Below are positions 48,959 to 58,615 of a stretch of DNA of 64,000 nt, piece by piece; position 1 is the first letter of the stretch; each line of letters starts with the position of its first letter. The position numbers were made by a program, and so were the translations under genes. Source of the DNA: Streptomyces sp. F63 (GTDB taxonomy: Bacteria > Actinomycetota > Actinomycetes > Streptomycetales > Streptomycetaceae); assembly GCF_018070345.1 (NCBI RefSeq), contig NZ_JAGPXX010000011.1, positions 110,187-174,186 on the forward strand. Reading direction: 5' to 3'. Under the pieces are notes generated by a model that worked only from the letters and a program-made list of their open reading frames with translations, did no database searches and was not told the origin of the DNA.

Positions 48959-51421
48959 TCAGCCGGGGTCCGGCAGGTCCTCCGGGTACAGCAGGGTCAG
49001 CTCGTCGGTGGTCGGCGCGGACAGCTGGGCGACCCGGCCCGCGTGACGCTCCACCATCGCCTCGAACGTCTGCCGCGCCGTGCGCCCGTTGCCGAACGCC
49101 GGGCCCTTGGGCAGCACGGTGAAGTACTTGAGCAGGGCCTCGGCCGCGCCCTCACCGATCCGGTACTCGTGCTCCTCCGCCTGCTGCTCCACGATCCGCA
49201 GCAGTTCCTCGGGCGTGTAGTCGCCGAAGGCGATGGTCCGGGAGAAGCGGGAGGCGACCCCGGGGTTGACGGTGAGGAAGCGCTCCATCTCGGCCGTGTA
49301 CCCGGCGACGATGACCACGACGGAGTCCCGGTGGTCCTCCATCAGCTTCACCAGGGTGTCGATGGCCTCACGGCCGAAGTCGCGCCCCGAGTCCTCCGGC
49401 GAGAGCGCGTAGGCCTCGTCGATGAACAGCACACCGCCGCGGGCCCGTTCGAACGCCTCCTGGGTGCGGATGGCCGTGGAGCCGATGTGCTCGCCGACCA
49501 GGTCCACCCGGGAGACCTCGACGAGGTGGCCGCTCTCCAGCACTTCGAGGGAGCGCAGGATCTCGCCGTAGAGGCGGGCGACGGTCGTCTTCCCGGTGCC
49601 GGGGGAGCCGGTGAAGACCAGATGGCGCCGGACGGAGGCGGCCTTGAGCCCCGCCTCCTGCCGTCGCCGGCCGACCTCGATCATGTCGGTGAGGGCGCGC
49701 ACCTCGCGTTTGACGCTCTCCAGGCCGACCAGGGCGTCGAGTTCGCCGAGCACCTCGTCCGCGGGCCGGGTGTCCGGGGCGGCCGCTGCCGTCGGCTCGG
49801 CGGCTGCCGGGACCGCCGGGACCGCCGGGACCGCCGGGACGGCGGCGGTGCGCCGCTCGGGCACCGGGCCCAGCAGGCCCGCCGGGGCCTCCGCCGTTCC
49901 CGCCACCGGCGCCGTCCCGGTCGCCGCGGCCGTCGGGGCGGCGGGCGGGACCGCGCTCTCGTCGCTGGTGCAGTCCTCGCTGACCGGGCCCGCCTCGGCG
50001 AACTCGTAGCCGCCGCGGGCGCAGCGCTCGGTGCGGCAGCGGGTGAGCGTCGTCCGGCAGCCGTCGATGACGTGGAAGCCGTAGCCGCCGCTGCCGGTGA
50101 CCCGGCAGGAGGTGAACGTGCCGCGGCCCTCCGCGGAGACGTAGAAGCCGGCCTCCGTGGGGGAGTTGACCGTGGTGCGCTCGACGGTGGGGTCGGCCCC
50201 CTTGGTGACGATGACGCCGGTGGCGGTGGAGTCGACGGTGCAGCCGGAGAGGACGCCGCCGGTGCCGTGGTCGCGGAACCAGGCGCCGGTGGCGGCGTCC
50301 CGGATGCGGCAGTCGTCGAGCTGCACGGTGGCCCCGTCGCTCACGGAGACGGCCGTGTTGCGCACCTGGGAGAGGTCGCTGTCCACCACGTCGGCGCGGG
50401 AGCCGCGGTCGAGGACGAAGAGCGCGTCGGGGACATCGTGCAGCCGGCAGGACTCCAGGACCACGGCGGCGCCGTCGCTGACCCACACCGCCGGGTAGTC
50501 GCCGGTGCTGTCGTGGATCTCGCACTGGTGGCCGTCGACCCGCGTGCCGGGGTCCCAGACGGACAGCCCGTTGCGGCCGAAGCGACGGACCTTGGTGCGG
50601 GTGAGGGTGAGGACGGACCGGGAACGCAGATCGACCGCGTTCTCCGGGACGTCGTGGATGTCGCAGTCGGAGAGGGTGAGGGAGGCGTCGGTGTCGAGGG
50701 TGACGCCGTCGCCGGAGGTGCGGTGGATCGTGCAGTCGGTGAGGTGCCCGGTGGCCCGGGAGGCGACGCGCAGGCCCGCGCCCTTGATCTCGTACACCTC
50801 GCAGCCGAACGCCTCCAGGGAACTGCCCTCGCCGGTGAGGGAGATGCCGGAGCCGGAGGCGTGGTGCACGCGGCAGCGCTCCAGCCGCGGGTGCGCGCCG
50901 CCGTGCACGGAGACCCCGGACTGGCCGGCCGCGAGCACCTCGCAGTCCTCGAAGGCGCCGCCCGCGCCGCCGAGGACGCTGATGCCGGCGCCGCCGGGGT
51001 TGTCGACGGTGCAGCGCCGCACGGTGGGCCGGGCAGCGCCGCGGACCTCGATGCCGGCGGCGGAACGGGTGGCCACCCGGATGCCGGTGATCTCCGCGGT
51101 GCCGTCCTCCACGAGCAGCGCGGGCGCGGACGAGTCCTGGCCCTCCAGGTGCAGGTCGTGCACGGCCGCGGAGGCGCGGACGGTCAGCGCCACCCCGTCG
51201 ATGGGGGCGATCCGCACCGAGCCGCGGCCGCCGCTCGCGCCGCGGAGCGTGACCGCCTGCTCGACGACGAGGTTCTCCCGGTAGGTGCCCGGGGCTATGG
51301 AGAGCACGTCGCCGTCCCCGGCGGCCTCCAGGGCCGCGGCGAGGGAGGCGTACTCGCCCGTCCGGCGCCGCCACCGCGACGTGCCGGTGTACGTCACCTG
51401 GACCGTGCCCTGTGGTGCCAT
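48959..51421 (-). CDS. Right-handed beta-helix / AAA+ ATPase fusion (CbbX/EccA-like)
   Basis: 820 residues. Residues about 20-480 are a right-handed parallel beta-helix of 22-25 residue coils (repeats such as GAGISVLGGAGG, GSGISLTGEGSS, GDGVTLDTDASL). After an Ala/Pro linker with PAVPAVPAVPAVPA repeats (about 505-555), an AAA+ domain has Walker A GSPGTGKTTVARLYG (605-619), Walker B GVLFIDEAYALS (662-673), and sensor/arginine-finger segments RFSRTIAF. The AAA part is of the CbbX/SpoVK/EccA type that remodels protein complexes. Start ATG at 51421. No type VII secretion genes are adjacent. Confidence 0.88.
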   Translation of the reverse strand: MAPQGTVQVTYTGTSRWRRRTGEYASLAAALEAAGDGDVLSIAPGTYRENLVVEQAVTLRGASGGRGSVRIAPIDGVALTVRASAAVHDLHLEGQDSSAPALLVEDGTAEITGIRVATRSAAGIEVRGAARPTVRRCTVDNPGGAGISVLGGAGGAFEDCEVLAAGQSGVSVHGGAHPRLERCRVHHASGSGISLTGEGSSLEAFGCEVYEIKGAGLRVASRATGHLTDCTIHRTSGDGVTLDTDASLTLSDCDIHDVPENAVDLRSRSVLTLTRTKVRRFGRNGLSVWDPGTRVDGHQCEIHDSTGDYPAVWVSDGAAVVLESCRLHDVPDALFVLDRGSRADVVDSDLSQVRNTAVSVSDGATVQLDDCRIRDAATGAWFRDHGTGGVLSGCTVDSTATGVIVTKGADPTVERTTVNSPTEAGFYVSAEGRGTFTSCRVTGSGGYGFHVIDGCRTTLTRCRTERCARGGYEFAEAGPVSEDCTSDESAVPPAAPTAAATGTAPVAGTAEAPAGLLGPVPERRTAAVPAVPAVPAVPAAAEPTAAAAPDTRPADEVLGELDALVGLESVKREVRALTDMIEVGRRRQEAGLKAASVRRHLVFTGSPGTGKTTVARLYGEILRSLEVLESGHLVEVSRVDLVGEHIGSTAIRTQEAFERARGGVLFIDEAYALSPEDSGRDFGREAIDTLVKLMEDHRDSVVVIVAGYTAEMERFLTVNPGVASRFSRTIAFGDYTPEELLRIVEQQAEEHEYRIGEGAAEALLKYFTVLPKGPAFGNGRTARQTFEAMVERHAGRVAQLSAPTTDELTLLYPEDLPDPG

Positions 51422-51579
51422 GCTGCTGCCGTGCCCCCACCTCGTGCGTGCGTCTGTTCGCCGGATCCGGCTGTGTGTTCCGGCGACCCACCGTAGCGTG
51501 CGCGGGAGGCGGGAGTTGACCGGTCAGGGGTTGTGCGCGGGACCGGGCCCGGCGGGCGGGCCCGCGGCGGCGGTGCCGC

Positions 51580-52416
51580 TCACCGGGGGCGCCGGGCGAC
51601 GACCTGCACCGGATCGCCCAGCCGGAGGGTGCCGGTCCCCTCCGGGATCAGGTTCTGGCCGAAGAGCAGCCGGCCGCCGGCGTTCCGCTTCCGCGCGAGG
51701 GTGCGCAGGGGTTCCCTGCCGCGCTCGCCGGTCCGCTGGTCCGTGGTCGTGATCACGCAGCGGGCGCAGGGCTTGACGACCCGGAACACCACCCCGCCGA
51801 TCCGCACGGCGGCCCAGTCGTCCTCCTCCCACGGCTCGGTGCCGCCGATGACGGCGTTCGGCCGGAAACGGTTCATGGGCAGCGGTCCCTCGTGCGCGTG
51901 ATCCCCCTCCGCGATCCAGGAGTTCAGCGCGTCGAGCGACGCGGTGGTGGTGAGCAGCAGCGGGAAGCCGTCGGCGAAGCCGACCGTCTCACCGGGCCGT
52001 CCGTACGCCGGGTCGACGGGCCGGCGGTGCGCCGGGTCGTCCAGGTGGAGCAGCCGGGTGCCGGCGCCCAGCAGGGCGCTGAACCAGGCGTCGGCCGCCG
52101 GGCCCGCGGGCACGGCCTCGACCTCGTCCCGGAAGACCTGCACGGGGACGGTCGCGCCCGGTCCCGGTGCCCCGGCGCGCAGCGGTTCCCGGCCCGGCGC
52201 GGTGACCTCGATGCCGCCGTCCGGCAGGGGCGCCGCCCGGAGCCGCGCGAGTCCCGGAACGCTCCGCTGGGTCAGCATGGCGCCGTCCGCTCCGGTCAGC
52301 AGCCATCTGCGGTCCCCGGCGAGTCCCCACGGCTCGACCACCGCCTCGTCAGGGGCGTGGCCCGCGAGCGACTTGACGGGGTAGCGGTGCAGCGCGAGGA
52401 GGGAGGGGGTCGCCAT
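51580..52416 (-). CDS. MOSC domain protein
   Basis: 278 residues. MOSC N-terminal beta-barrel (about 1-100, with YPVKSLAGHAPDEAVVEPWGLAGDRRW) and MOSC core with FRPNAVIGG, KPCARCVITT (conserved Cys) and LLFGQNLIPEGTG. Family members bind the molybdenum cofactor or catalyse N-hydroxylated substrate reduction. Start ATG at 52416. Confidence 0.92.
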   Translation of the reverse strand: MATPSLLALHRYPVKSLAGHAPDEAVVEPWGLAGDRRWLLTGADGAMLTQRSVPGLARLRAAPLPDGGIEVTAPGREPLRAGAPGPGATVPVQVFRDEVEAVPAGPAADAWFSALLGAGTRLLHLDDPAHRRPVDPAYGRPGETVGFADGFPLLLTTTASLDALNSWIAEGDHAHEGPLPMNRFRPNAVIGGTEPWEEDDWAAVRIGGVVFRVVKPCARCVITTTDQRTGERGREPLRTLARKRNAGGRLLFGQNLIPEGTGTLRLGDPVQVVARRPR

Positions 52417-52480
52417 GGACAGCAGTGTGCCTGCCGTGCCGCTGCCGGACCGTGCCGGGGGGGCGGCGCGGCCGGTTCCG

Positions 52481-52948
52481 TCAGTAGCCGCGGCCCTGCT
52501 GGTACGAGCGCTGCTGGCCGTAGGGATCCTCGTACGGGCCGGGCACCGGGCGCGGGGCGGCCGGGCGGGGAGTCGCCGGGCGCATCGCGTCGTAGCCCGT
52601 GCCGCCCGGCTGGCCGCCCTGGTACTGCTGCGGACCGGGGTAGCCCCGGGGGGCGCCGGCCTGCTGCGGGATGTACGGCGCGGGGGCCTGCTGGAGCGGT
52701 GCGGGCTGCTGCGGGCCGGGGTAGCCGTAGCCGTATCCCTGCGAGGGCTGGGAGGGGGCGGCCGGCAGCGCGGGGAGCGCCGACGGCAGCGCGGGCAGAT
52801 TGCCGCCGGTGTCGTATGCCGCGGGCACACGGATCGGCGCGATCTGCGGGGTACCGCGCTCTGCGACGAGGCTGTCGTAGATCGGGGTGTCGGGGAAGGC
52901 GGACGCGGAGTAGTAACCGCCGCCATAGGTGGAGCGGGGGGAGGTCAT
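52481..52948 (-). CDS. DUF6643 family low-complexity protein
   Basis: 155 residues, N-terminal MTSPRSTYGGGYYSASAFPD followed by a long Pro/Gln/Gly/Tyr-rich region (e.g. QGYGYGYPGPQQPAP). I recognise the actinomycete DUF6643 pattern; function unknown. No Shine-Dalgarno is visible before the ATG. It is probably disordered. Confidence 0.75.
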   Translation of the reverse strand: MTSPRSTYGGGYYSASAFPDTPIYDSLVAERGTPQIAPIRVPAAYDTGGNLPALPSALPALPAAPSQPSQGYGYGYPGPQQPAPLQQAPAPYIPQQAGAPRGYPGPQQYQGGQPGGTGYDAMRPATPRPAAPRPVPGPYEDPYGQQRSYQQGRGY

Positions 52949-53243
52949 GCTGCATAAGTTAAGCCCATGATGTGCCTATTGGGGAGAGCAGTAAGGGGGT
53001 TGTTTCGCGAGTTGGGAGCGGCTGCGGAGCAGCAAGGGGACGGAACCGGACGAATGCCTCCGCCGGACCGCTCCGCACGGGGTGAAGACCTGGTTCCGCT
53101 CCGGTGACGCGGGGGTGGCCGGGGGACCCCCGGGGGAGTCGCGGTACCGCATCACGGCCCCCCGGTCATAGGTTGTTCCCGGACGAAGTCGTGCCGCGGA
53201 CGCGGCCCGGCACGGAGGACCCGAGAGATCGAGGGGGAGAGGC

Positions 53244-54572
53244 ATGGCGATGCGCAAGGGCACCAATGTCCCGGTTCCGGCGCCGGCGGTGCGGGTGGAA
53301 CTGGGCTGGCGCACGGGCCCCGGCGTACCGGACGCGGACGCCTCGGCCCTGCTGCTCCAGGCGTCCGGGAAGGTCCGCTCCGACGCGGACTTCGTCTTCT
53401 ACAACCAGCCGGCCCACACCTCGGGAGCGGTCCGGCACGCCGGCAAACGCACCTCCGGCGATCTGGTGACCGACACCCTGGAGGTCGATCTCGCCCGGAC
53501 CGAGCCGGCCGTGGAGACCGTCGTCCTCGCCGCCTCCGCGGACGGCGGCACGTTCGGGCAGGTCCCCGGCCTCCGCATCCGGGTCCTGGACGCCGCGGAC
53601 GGCGCGGAGCTCGCCCGGTTCGACAGCGAGGACGCCACCGTCGAGACGGCCTTCGTCCTCGGGGAGCTCTACCGCCGCCAGGGCGCCTGGAAGTTCCGGG
53701 CCGTCGGGCAGGGATACGGCTCCGGGCTGGAGGGCCTCGCCACCGACTTCGGCATCACCGTGGACGAGCCCGCCGCGCCGGCCGCCCCGTCCCCCGCCGC
53801 GCCGGCCGCCCCGTCCCCCGCGGCCCCCGCCGCGCCGCCCCCGGCGCCGCCCGCGCCCGCCCCGCAGAGCGCACCGGCGCACTCCCCGGCGCCCGCTCCG
53901 CCGCCCGCGCCTCCCGCCCCTCCGGCCGCGCCGGTGAGCCTGTCCAAGGTGACGCTCACCAAGGCCGCCCCCACCGTCTCGCTCAGCAAGCAGGGGGGCA
54001 CCTCCGGCGCCCTGCGCGTCAACCTCAACTGGGAGATGCGCAAGCAGTTCAAGGGCTGGGGCAGCAAACTGGGCCGGGCCATGGCCCTGCACGCCGACCT
54101 GGACCTCGACCTGTGCGCGCTCTTCGAACTCCGCGACGGAACCAAGGGCGTCGTCCAGGCCCTCGGCAACGCCTACGGCTCACTGCACCGGCCGCCCTTC
54201 ATCCATCTGGACGGCGACGACCGCACCGGCGCCAGGGCCACCGGCGAGAACCTCACCATCAACCTCGACCACAAGAGCGACTTCCGCCGCATCCTGATCT
54301 TCGTCACCATCTACGAGGGGGCCCGCAGCTTCGCCGATCTGCACGCGACGGTCACCCTCCAACCGCAGCACGGCGCCCCGGTGGACTTCTCCCTCGACGA
54401 ATGCACCGTCCCCTCCACCGTCGCGGCCCTGGCCCTGCTCACCAACGAGGGCGGCGACCTGGTCGTGCGGCGCGAGGCCCGCTACCTGGTGCCGGAGCGG
54501 GGAGTCAGCCCCCAGCGCACCGTCGACCACGCGTACGGCTGGGGCATGAACTGGACCCCCGGCCGGAAGTGA
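53244..54572 (+). CDS. Double TerD-domain protein
   Basis: 442 residues. Two TerD-like domains (about 1-168 and 232-442) flank an Ala/Pro-rich linker. The second has the calcium-binding-type acid cluster LDLDLCALFELRDGTKG and later HLDGDDRTG; the first has VELGWRTGPGVPDADAS and the strands VDLARTEP. TerD proteins take part in tellurite, phage and stress responses and in signalling complexes. ATG at 53244 has GGGGGAGAGG. No tellurite (ter) operon partners are adjacent. Confidence 0.9.
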   Translation: MAMRKGTNVPVPAPAVRVELGWRTGPGVPDADASALLLQASGKVRSDADFVFYNQPAHTSGAVRHAGKRTSGDLVTDTLEVDLARTEPAVETVVLAASADGGTFGQVPGLRIRVLDAADGAELARFDSEDATVETAFVLGELYRRQGAWKFRAVGQGYGSGLEGLATDFGITVDEPAAPAAPSPAAPAAPSPAAPAAPPPAPPAPAPQSAPAHSPAPAPPPAPPAPPAAPVSLSKVTLTKAAPTVSLSKQGGTSGALRVNLNWEMRKQFKGWGSKLGRAMALHADLDLDLCALFELRDGTKGVVQALGNAYGSLHRPPFIHLDGDDRTGARATGENLTINLDHKSDFRRILIFVTIYEGARSFADLHATVTLQPQHGAPVDFSLDECTVPSTVAALALLTNEGGDLVVRREARYLVPERGVSPQRTVDHAYGWGMNWTPGRK

Positions 54573-54615
54573 CGGCCCGGCAGCCGTTCCCGGACACCGG
54601 CCGCCGCCCCGGCGG

Positions 54616-55824
54616 TCACGGCCCGGCACCCTCCTCGGCGGTGCCGGGCCGCGGCGCGTACACCCGTCCCTTCCACGCGGCCCCCCGGCCCCGCGCGTGC
54701 CGTACCGCCGAACCGACCGTCATCACCAGGTAGAGCCCCGCCGTGAACGGCAGCAGCAGCGACGCCTTCCGGGGCAGCCCGTAGTAGCGCAGCACCGGCA
54801 GATACGTGCCGGCCATCACCGCCCACGCCAGGCCGCCCGCCACGGCCGCCACCGGGGCCCCGCCCGCCAGGCCGGCCACGAGCGCGACGGGCGGCACCGC
54901 GTAGACCAGCAGCAGCCCGAGCACCGTCAGCGCCAGCAGCGCCGGATTGTGCCGCAGTTGCGTGTACGCACTGCGGGCCACCATCTGCCAGATGTCCCGC
55001 AGCCGCGGATACGCCCGCACGCTGCGGACCCGGTCGGCCAGTCCCAGCCAGATCCGTCCGCCGCCGTCCCGCACGGCCCGCGCCAGGGCGACGTCGTCGA
55101 TGACCGCGTCGTGCACGGTCTCCGGGTAACCGGCCCGCTCGGCGGCCTCGTCGCGGAGCAGCATGCAGCCGCCGGCGGCAGCGGCCGTGCGGGTGCCGGG
55201 CCGGTTGACCCGGCGGAAGGGGTAGAGCTGTGCGAAGAAGTGGACGAAGGCCGGGACGGCCAGCCGCTCCCAGGGGGTCACGGTGCGCAGCCGCGCCATG
55301 AGGGAGAGCAGGTCGAGACCCGAGTGGCGGGCCGCGCTCACCATCTCGCGCAGGCTGTCGCGGTGGTGGACGATGTCCGCGTCGGTCAGCAGCAGGTACT
55401 CGGGGCGCGGCGTCCGGGACCGGGCCGCCGCCATTCCGTGCCGCACCGCCCACATCTTCCCCGTCCAGCCCGGCTCGGGCTCCCCGGGGGAGAGAACGGT
55501 CAGCGGCAGGCCGCCCCGGCGCACGGAGAGCGGAGGGCGGGCGGCCAGCGCCCGCGCGAGATCCCCGGTGCCGTCGGTGCTGCCGTCGTCCACCAGGAAG
55601 ATCTCGGCGTACCCGGGATAGTCCTGGCCGAGCAGGGAGGCGAGGCTGTCCCGCAGCACGGCCGCCTCGTCGCGCGCCGGCACGACGACGGCCACCGGCG
55701 GCCACCGGGCGGGCTCCCTGCGCTCCGGCAGCCGGACGTCGGTCCGCCAGTAGAACCCCCGGCCCAGCAGGAGCCACCCCCAGGCGGCCAGGGACAGGAC
55801 GGCGATCGAGGTGAGGTAGGTCAC
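54616..55824 (-). CDS. HpnB-like glycosyltransferase family 2
   Basis: 402 residues. An N-terminal span, then the GT2 domain with VAVVVPARDEAAVL, VDDGSTDGT and LLLTDADIVH (nucleotide-sugar and metal binding), the acceptor-site acid in DAVIDDVAL, and C-terminal spans. The organisation matches hopene-associated glycosyltransferase HpnB; no squalene-hopene cyclase is adjacent so the lipid acceptor is uncertain. GTG at 55824 is taken as start. Confidence 0.85.
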   Translation of the reverse strand: MTYLTSIAVLSLAAWGWLLLGRGFYWRTDVRLPERREPARWPPVAVVVPARDEAAVLRDSLASLLGQDYPGYAEIFLVDDGSTDGTGDLARALAARPPLSVRRGGLPLTVLSPGEPEPGWTGKMWAVRHGMAAARSRTPRPEYLLLTDADIVHHRDSLREMVSAARHSGLDLLSLMARLRTVTPWERLAVPAFVHFFAQLYPFRRVNRPGTRTAAAAGGCMLLRDEAAERAGYPETVHDAVIDDVALARAVRDGGGRIWLGLADRVRSVRAYPRLRDIWQMVARSAYTQLRHNPALLALTVLGLLLVYAVPPVALVAGLAGGAPVAAVAGGLAWAVMAGTYLPVLRYYGLPRKASLLLPFTAGLYLVMTVGSAVRHARGRGAAWKGRVYAPRPGTAEEGAGP

Positions 55825-55954
55825 CCGGGAAGTCTGCCGGACCCGGAGAGTGCCGCCGGTGAGCCGCTGCGTGTTTTGGTGCCGGTCATCCGTGTGCCCG
55901 GGCGGCGGGCGGTCTCCTTGCGGGGGCACGGCGCCCATCGCATAAGGTTGCCCG

Positions 55955-56743
55955 GTGAAGATCGCGCTGTTGGACTCCGGGCTGGGACTGCTGGCGGCCG
56001 CGGCCGCGGTGCGCGCACTGCGGCCCGACGCGGACCTCGTGCTCTCCTCCGACCCCGCCGGCATGCCGTGGGGCCCGCGCACCCCCGAGGACGTCGCCGG
56101 CCGCGCCCTGGCCTGCGCGAGAGCGGCGGCCGCGCACCGGCCGGACGCGCTGATCGTCGCCTGCAACACCGCCTCCGTGCACGCCCTGCCCGCGCTCCGG
56201 GCCGAACTGGAGCCCGGCCTGCCCGTGGTCGGCACGGTACCGGCGATCAAGCCCGCGGCGGCCGGCGGCGGCCCGGTGGCCATCTGGGCCACCCCCCTCA
56301 CCACCGGCAGCCCGTACCAGCGGCGCCTGATCCGGGACTTCGCGGACGGCGTGCCCGTCACGGAAGTGCCCTGCACCGGGCTCGCGGACGCCGTGGAACG
56401 CGCCGACGAGGCGGGGATCGACGCCGCTGTGACCGCCGCCGCGGCGCTCACCCCGCCCGGCGTCCGGGCCGTCGTGCTGGGCTGCACCCACTACGAACTG
56501 GTCGCCGAGCGCATTCTGGCCGCCGTCCGGCGCCCGGGCGGACCGGCGGTCACCCTGTACGGCTCGGCCGGTGCCGTCGCCGCGCAGGCGCTCCGGCGCA
56601 TCGGGGCCGAGCCCCGGCCCGGGGCCGCGCCGGAGGGCGGGCTCGTCGTGCTCCAGAACGGTCGGGAAACGGGCCTGCCGGTGGCCGCGCCGGTTTACGC
56701 CGAGGGCCGCGTCCTGGGCGCCGCGACCCCCGCCCGCGGCTGA
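55955..56743 (+). CDS. Aspartate/glutamate racemase-like protein (MurI family)
   Basis: 262 residues. Both catalytic Cys motifs are intact: ACNTAS and GCTHYE; the N-terminal substrate loop is LDSGLGLLAA where true MurI has DSGxGG. It could be glutamate racemase or an amino-acid racemase of this fold. GTG at 55955. Divergent from HpnB-like gene. Confidence 0.85.
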   Translation: MKIALLDSGLGLLAAAAAVRALRPDADLVLSSDPAGMPWGPRTPEDVAGRALACARAAAAHRPDALIVACNTASVHALPALRAELEPGLPVVGTVPAIKPAAAGGGPVAIWATPLTTGSPYQRRLIRDFADGVPVTEVPCTGLADAVERADEAGIDAAVTAAAALTPPGVRAVVLGCTHYELVAERILAAVRRPGGPAVTLYGSAGAVAAQALRRIGAEPRPGAAPEGGLVVLQNGRETGLPVAAPVYAEGRVLGAATPARG

Positions 56744-56794
56744 TCCGCCCGCCGCTGACCCGCCCGCCCCCGCGCCCGCCCGGCGCGGGCCACG

Positions 56795-57919
56795 TCAGCT
56801 TCCCGGGGCTTCCTCGGCCGGCCTTCCGCCGCCCTCACGGTGGACCCGGACCGGCGCGGCCCCGCCCGGAGCCGCCGCGGCGACGGGCTCCGGGCCCGTT
56901 CCGTAGGAGAGCGGCCGGGAGGTGGCGACGCCCGCGAGGAGCCCGGCCGCCACCGTCACCTGCGGAAAGCTCAGGGCGTTGCCGACGCTTGCCAGCGCGG
57001 CCAGGGCGGTCAGTGAGGCGCCGGCCGTCAGGACGACCGGCGTGGAGCGCGGCGAGCGCCCCAGGGCGGCCAGCGTCCAGCAGAAGGCGGCCCCCAGCAG
57101 CGCCGCTCCGGGGAGGCCCTGCTCGGCGGCCAGTTGGAGCGGCGCCGAGTGCGGCTTGCCGTCCGATCCGGGGGTGTTCCGCACGGTCTCGCTCAGGAAC
57201 CCGAACGCGTCCGGTCCGGCGCCGAGCACGGGACGGTCGGCCGCCAGCCCGAGGGCGTCCCTCCAGAGCAGCACCCGGTGCTCCGTCAGCCGCCCCTCCA
57301 GGGCGGCCGCCGGCCCGTCCGGCAGCGCGTCCCCGGCCATCGCCACCGTACCGCCGGTCACCAGGGCCGCCGTCAGCGCGCAACCGGCCAGCACGGGCGC
57401 CCGGCGCCGCGTCCGCGCGACGGCCGAGGAGCACAGCAGCACGACCACGACCACCGCGGCGCCCACCGGCGAACCCAGCAGCAGCGCGGCCACCGCCGTC
57501 CCCGCGACCGCCAGCCGCAGCACCGTCCGCGTCGCGGTACGGCGCGCGGCCCAGGCCGCGCAGCACGCCGTGCCCGCGGCGAGCGCCAGCTGGGCCGCCT
57601 CCGCCCCGCCGTGGCCGGAGCCGGGCACCACCACGGAGACCGTTCCGGGCAGGGCCCGCGGCGCCGCGAGGGCCGCGAAGCCGCCCGCGAGGGCCGCCAC
57701 CGCGGGCACGGCGACCGGCAGCAGCGCGCCGCCGATCCGGCCGAACGCGTATCCGGCGGCGACGGCCAGCAGGGCGAGCAGCATTCCCTCGGGCCGCGCG
57801 TCGCGGCCTGCGGCGGTGATGAGCGCCCAGGCCGCGCAGCAGCCGAACACCACCACACCGGCGGCGTCGGCGGCGCTGCGGCGCTGCTCCTCCAGGAGAC
57901 GTCCCGTGGACGGAACCAT
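56795..57919 (-). CDS. O-antigen ligase (Wzy-like) domain membrane protein
   Basis: 374 residues, about ten membrane spans. The periplasmic loop region EHRVLLWRDALGLAADRPVL and PHSAPLQLAAEQGLPGAALL is the signature of Wzy/WaaL-type ligases, which transfer sugar polymers to lipid carriers. The ATG at 57919 has GGGGGG eight bases upstream; a GTG at 57955 would also fit. Tail-to-tail with the racemase-like gene. Confidence 0.75.
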   Translation of the reverse strand: MVPSTGRLLEEQRRSAADAAGVVVFGCCAAWALITAAGRDARPEGMLLALLAVAAGYAFGRIGGALLPVAVPAVAALAGGFAALAAPRALPGTVSVVVPGSGHGGAEAAQLALAAGTACCAAWAARRTATRTVLRLAVAGTAVAALLLGSPVGAAVVVVVLLCSSAVARTRRRAPVLAGCALTAALVTGGTVAMAGDALPDGPAAALEGRLTEHRVLLWRDALGLAADRPVLGAGPDAFGFLSETVRNTPGSDGKPHSAPLQLAAEQGLPGAALLGAAFCWTLAALGRSPRSTPVVLTAGASLTALAALASVGNALSFPQVTVAAGLLAGVATSRPLSYGTGPEPVAAAAPGGAAPVRVHREGGGRPAEEAPGS

Positions 57920-58080
57920 CCCGTCGACCCCCCAGCTCGGACGGGCACCGTTCACGGCACGGGGCCGCGCGCGGGCATGTGGTGCGCCACACCGTAACGG
58001 CTGAGACGGCGGGGTGTGGAGGTGTCCGGCGGGAACAGTGGTCCGGGCATGTGCCACCGGCAGACCTCTAGGCTCGCCCC

Positions 58081-58560
58081 ATGCCCACACCCGACTTCAT
58101 CCGCGCCCTGCGGGCCACGGCCGGACAGCAACTGCTCCTCCTCCCCGGCGTCAGCGCCATCGTGTTCGACGACGCACAGCGGGTGCTGCTCGTCCGCCGT
58201 GCCGACACCGGGCGCTGGTCCATCATCGGCGGCATCGTCGAACCGGGGGAGCAGCCCGCACGGACGGCGGTGCGCGAGGTGTACGAGGAGACCGCCGTCC
58301 GCTGCGTACCGGAGCGGCTGGTGCTGGTGCAGACCCTGGAGCCGGTGCGCTACCCGAACGGCGACCTGTGCCAGTTCGTGGACACCTCCTTCCGCTGCCG
58401 CGCCACGGGCGGCGAGGCCCGGGTCAACGACGACGAGTCGCTGGAGGTGGGCTGGTTCCCGGTGGACGGCCTGCCGGACCTGGAGGACTTCGCGGTGAGC
58501 CGGGTCAAGCAGGCTCTCGGTGACGGACCGGCGTGGTTCGACCCCATGGTCTCCGCGTGA
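58081..58560 (+). CDS. NUDIX hydrolase
   Basis: 159 residues. The full Nudix box is GGIVEPGEQPARTAVREVYEE, preceded by VFDDAQRVLLVRRADTG. It cleaves a nucleoside diphosphate-linked substrate. ATG at 58081; the stop is directly followed by the palindrome at 58563-58579. Confidence 0.9.
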   Translation: MPTPDFIRALRATAGQQLLLLPGVSAIVFDDAQRVLLVRRADTGRWSIIGGIVEPGEQPARTAVREVYEETAVRCVPERLVLVQTLEPVRYPNGDLCQFVDTSFRCRATGGEARVNDDESLEVGWFPVDGLPDLEDFAVSRVKQALGDGPAWFDPMVSA

Positions 58561-58562
58561 AG

Positions 58563-58579
58563 TGTGGCCCCGGGCCACA
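58563..58579. promoter_or_regulatory. Operator-like palindrome TGTGGCCC-C-GGGCCACA
   Basis: Perfect 8-bp arms around a single C, 37 bp before the hydroxybutyrate dehydrogenase ATG. It shares TGTGG-N7-CCACA with 63200-63216 upstream of the MHS transporter, suggesting a common regulator. Confidence 0.6.
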
Positions 58580-58615
58580 TCGGTGGCGGGCCGGGAGCTG
58601 CCTAGGGTGCCGGGC

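Noticed and set aside
45565..49122. A 1185-codon plus-strand frame covering the DeoR gene and hydrolase
   Set aside because: It is out of frame with the hydrolase triad and antisense to a clear DeoR protein; low-complexity translation.
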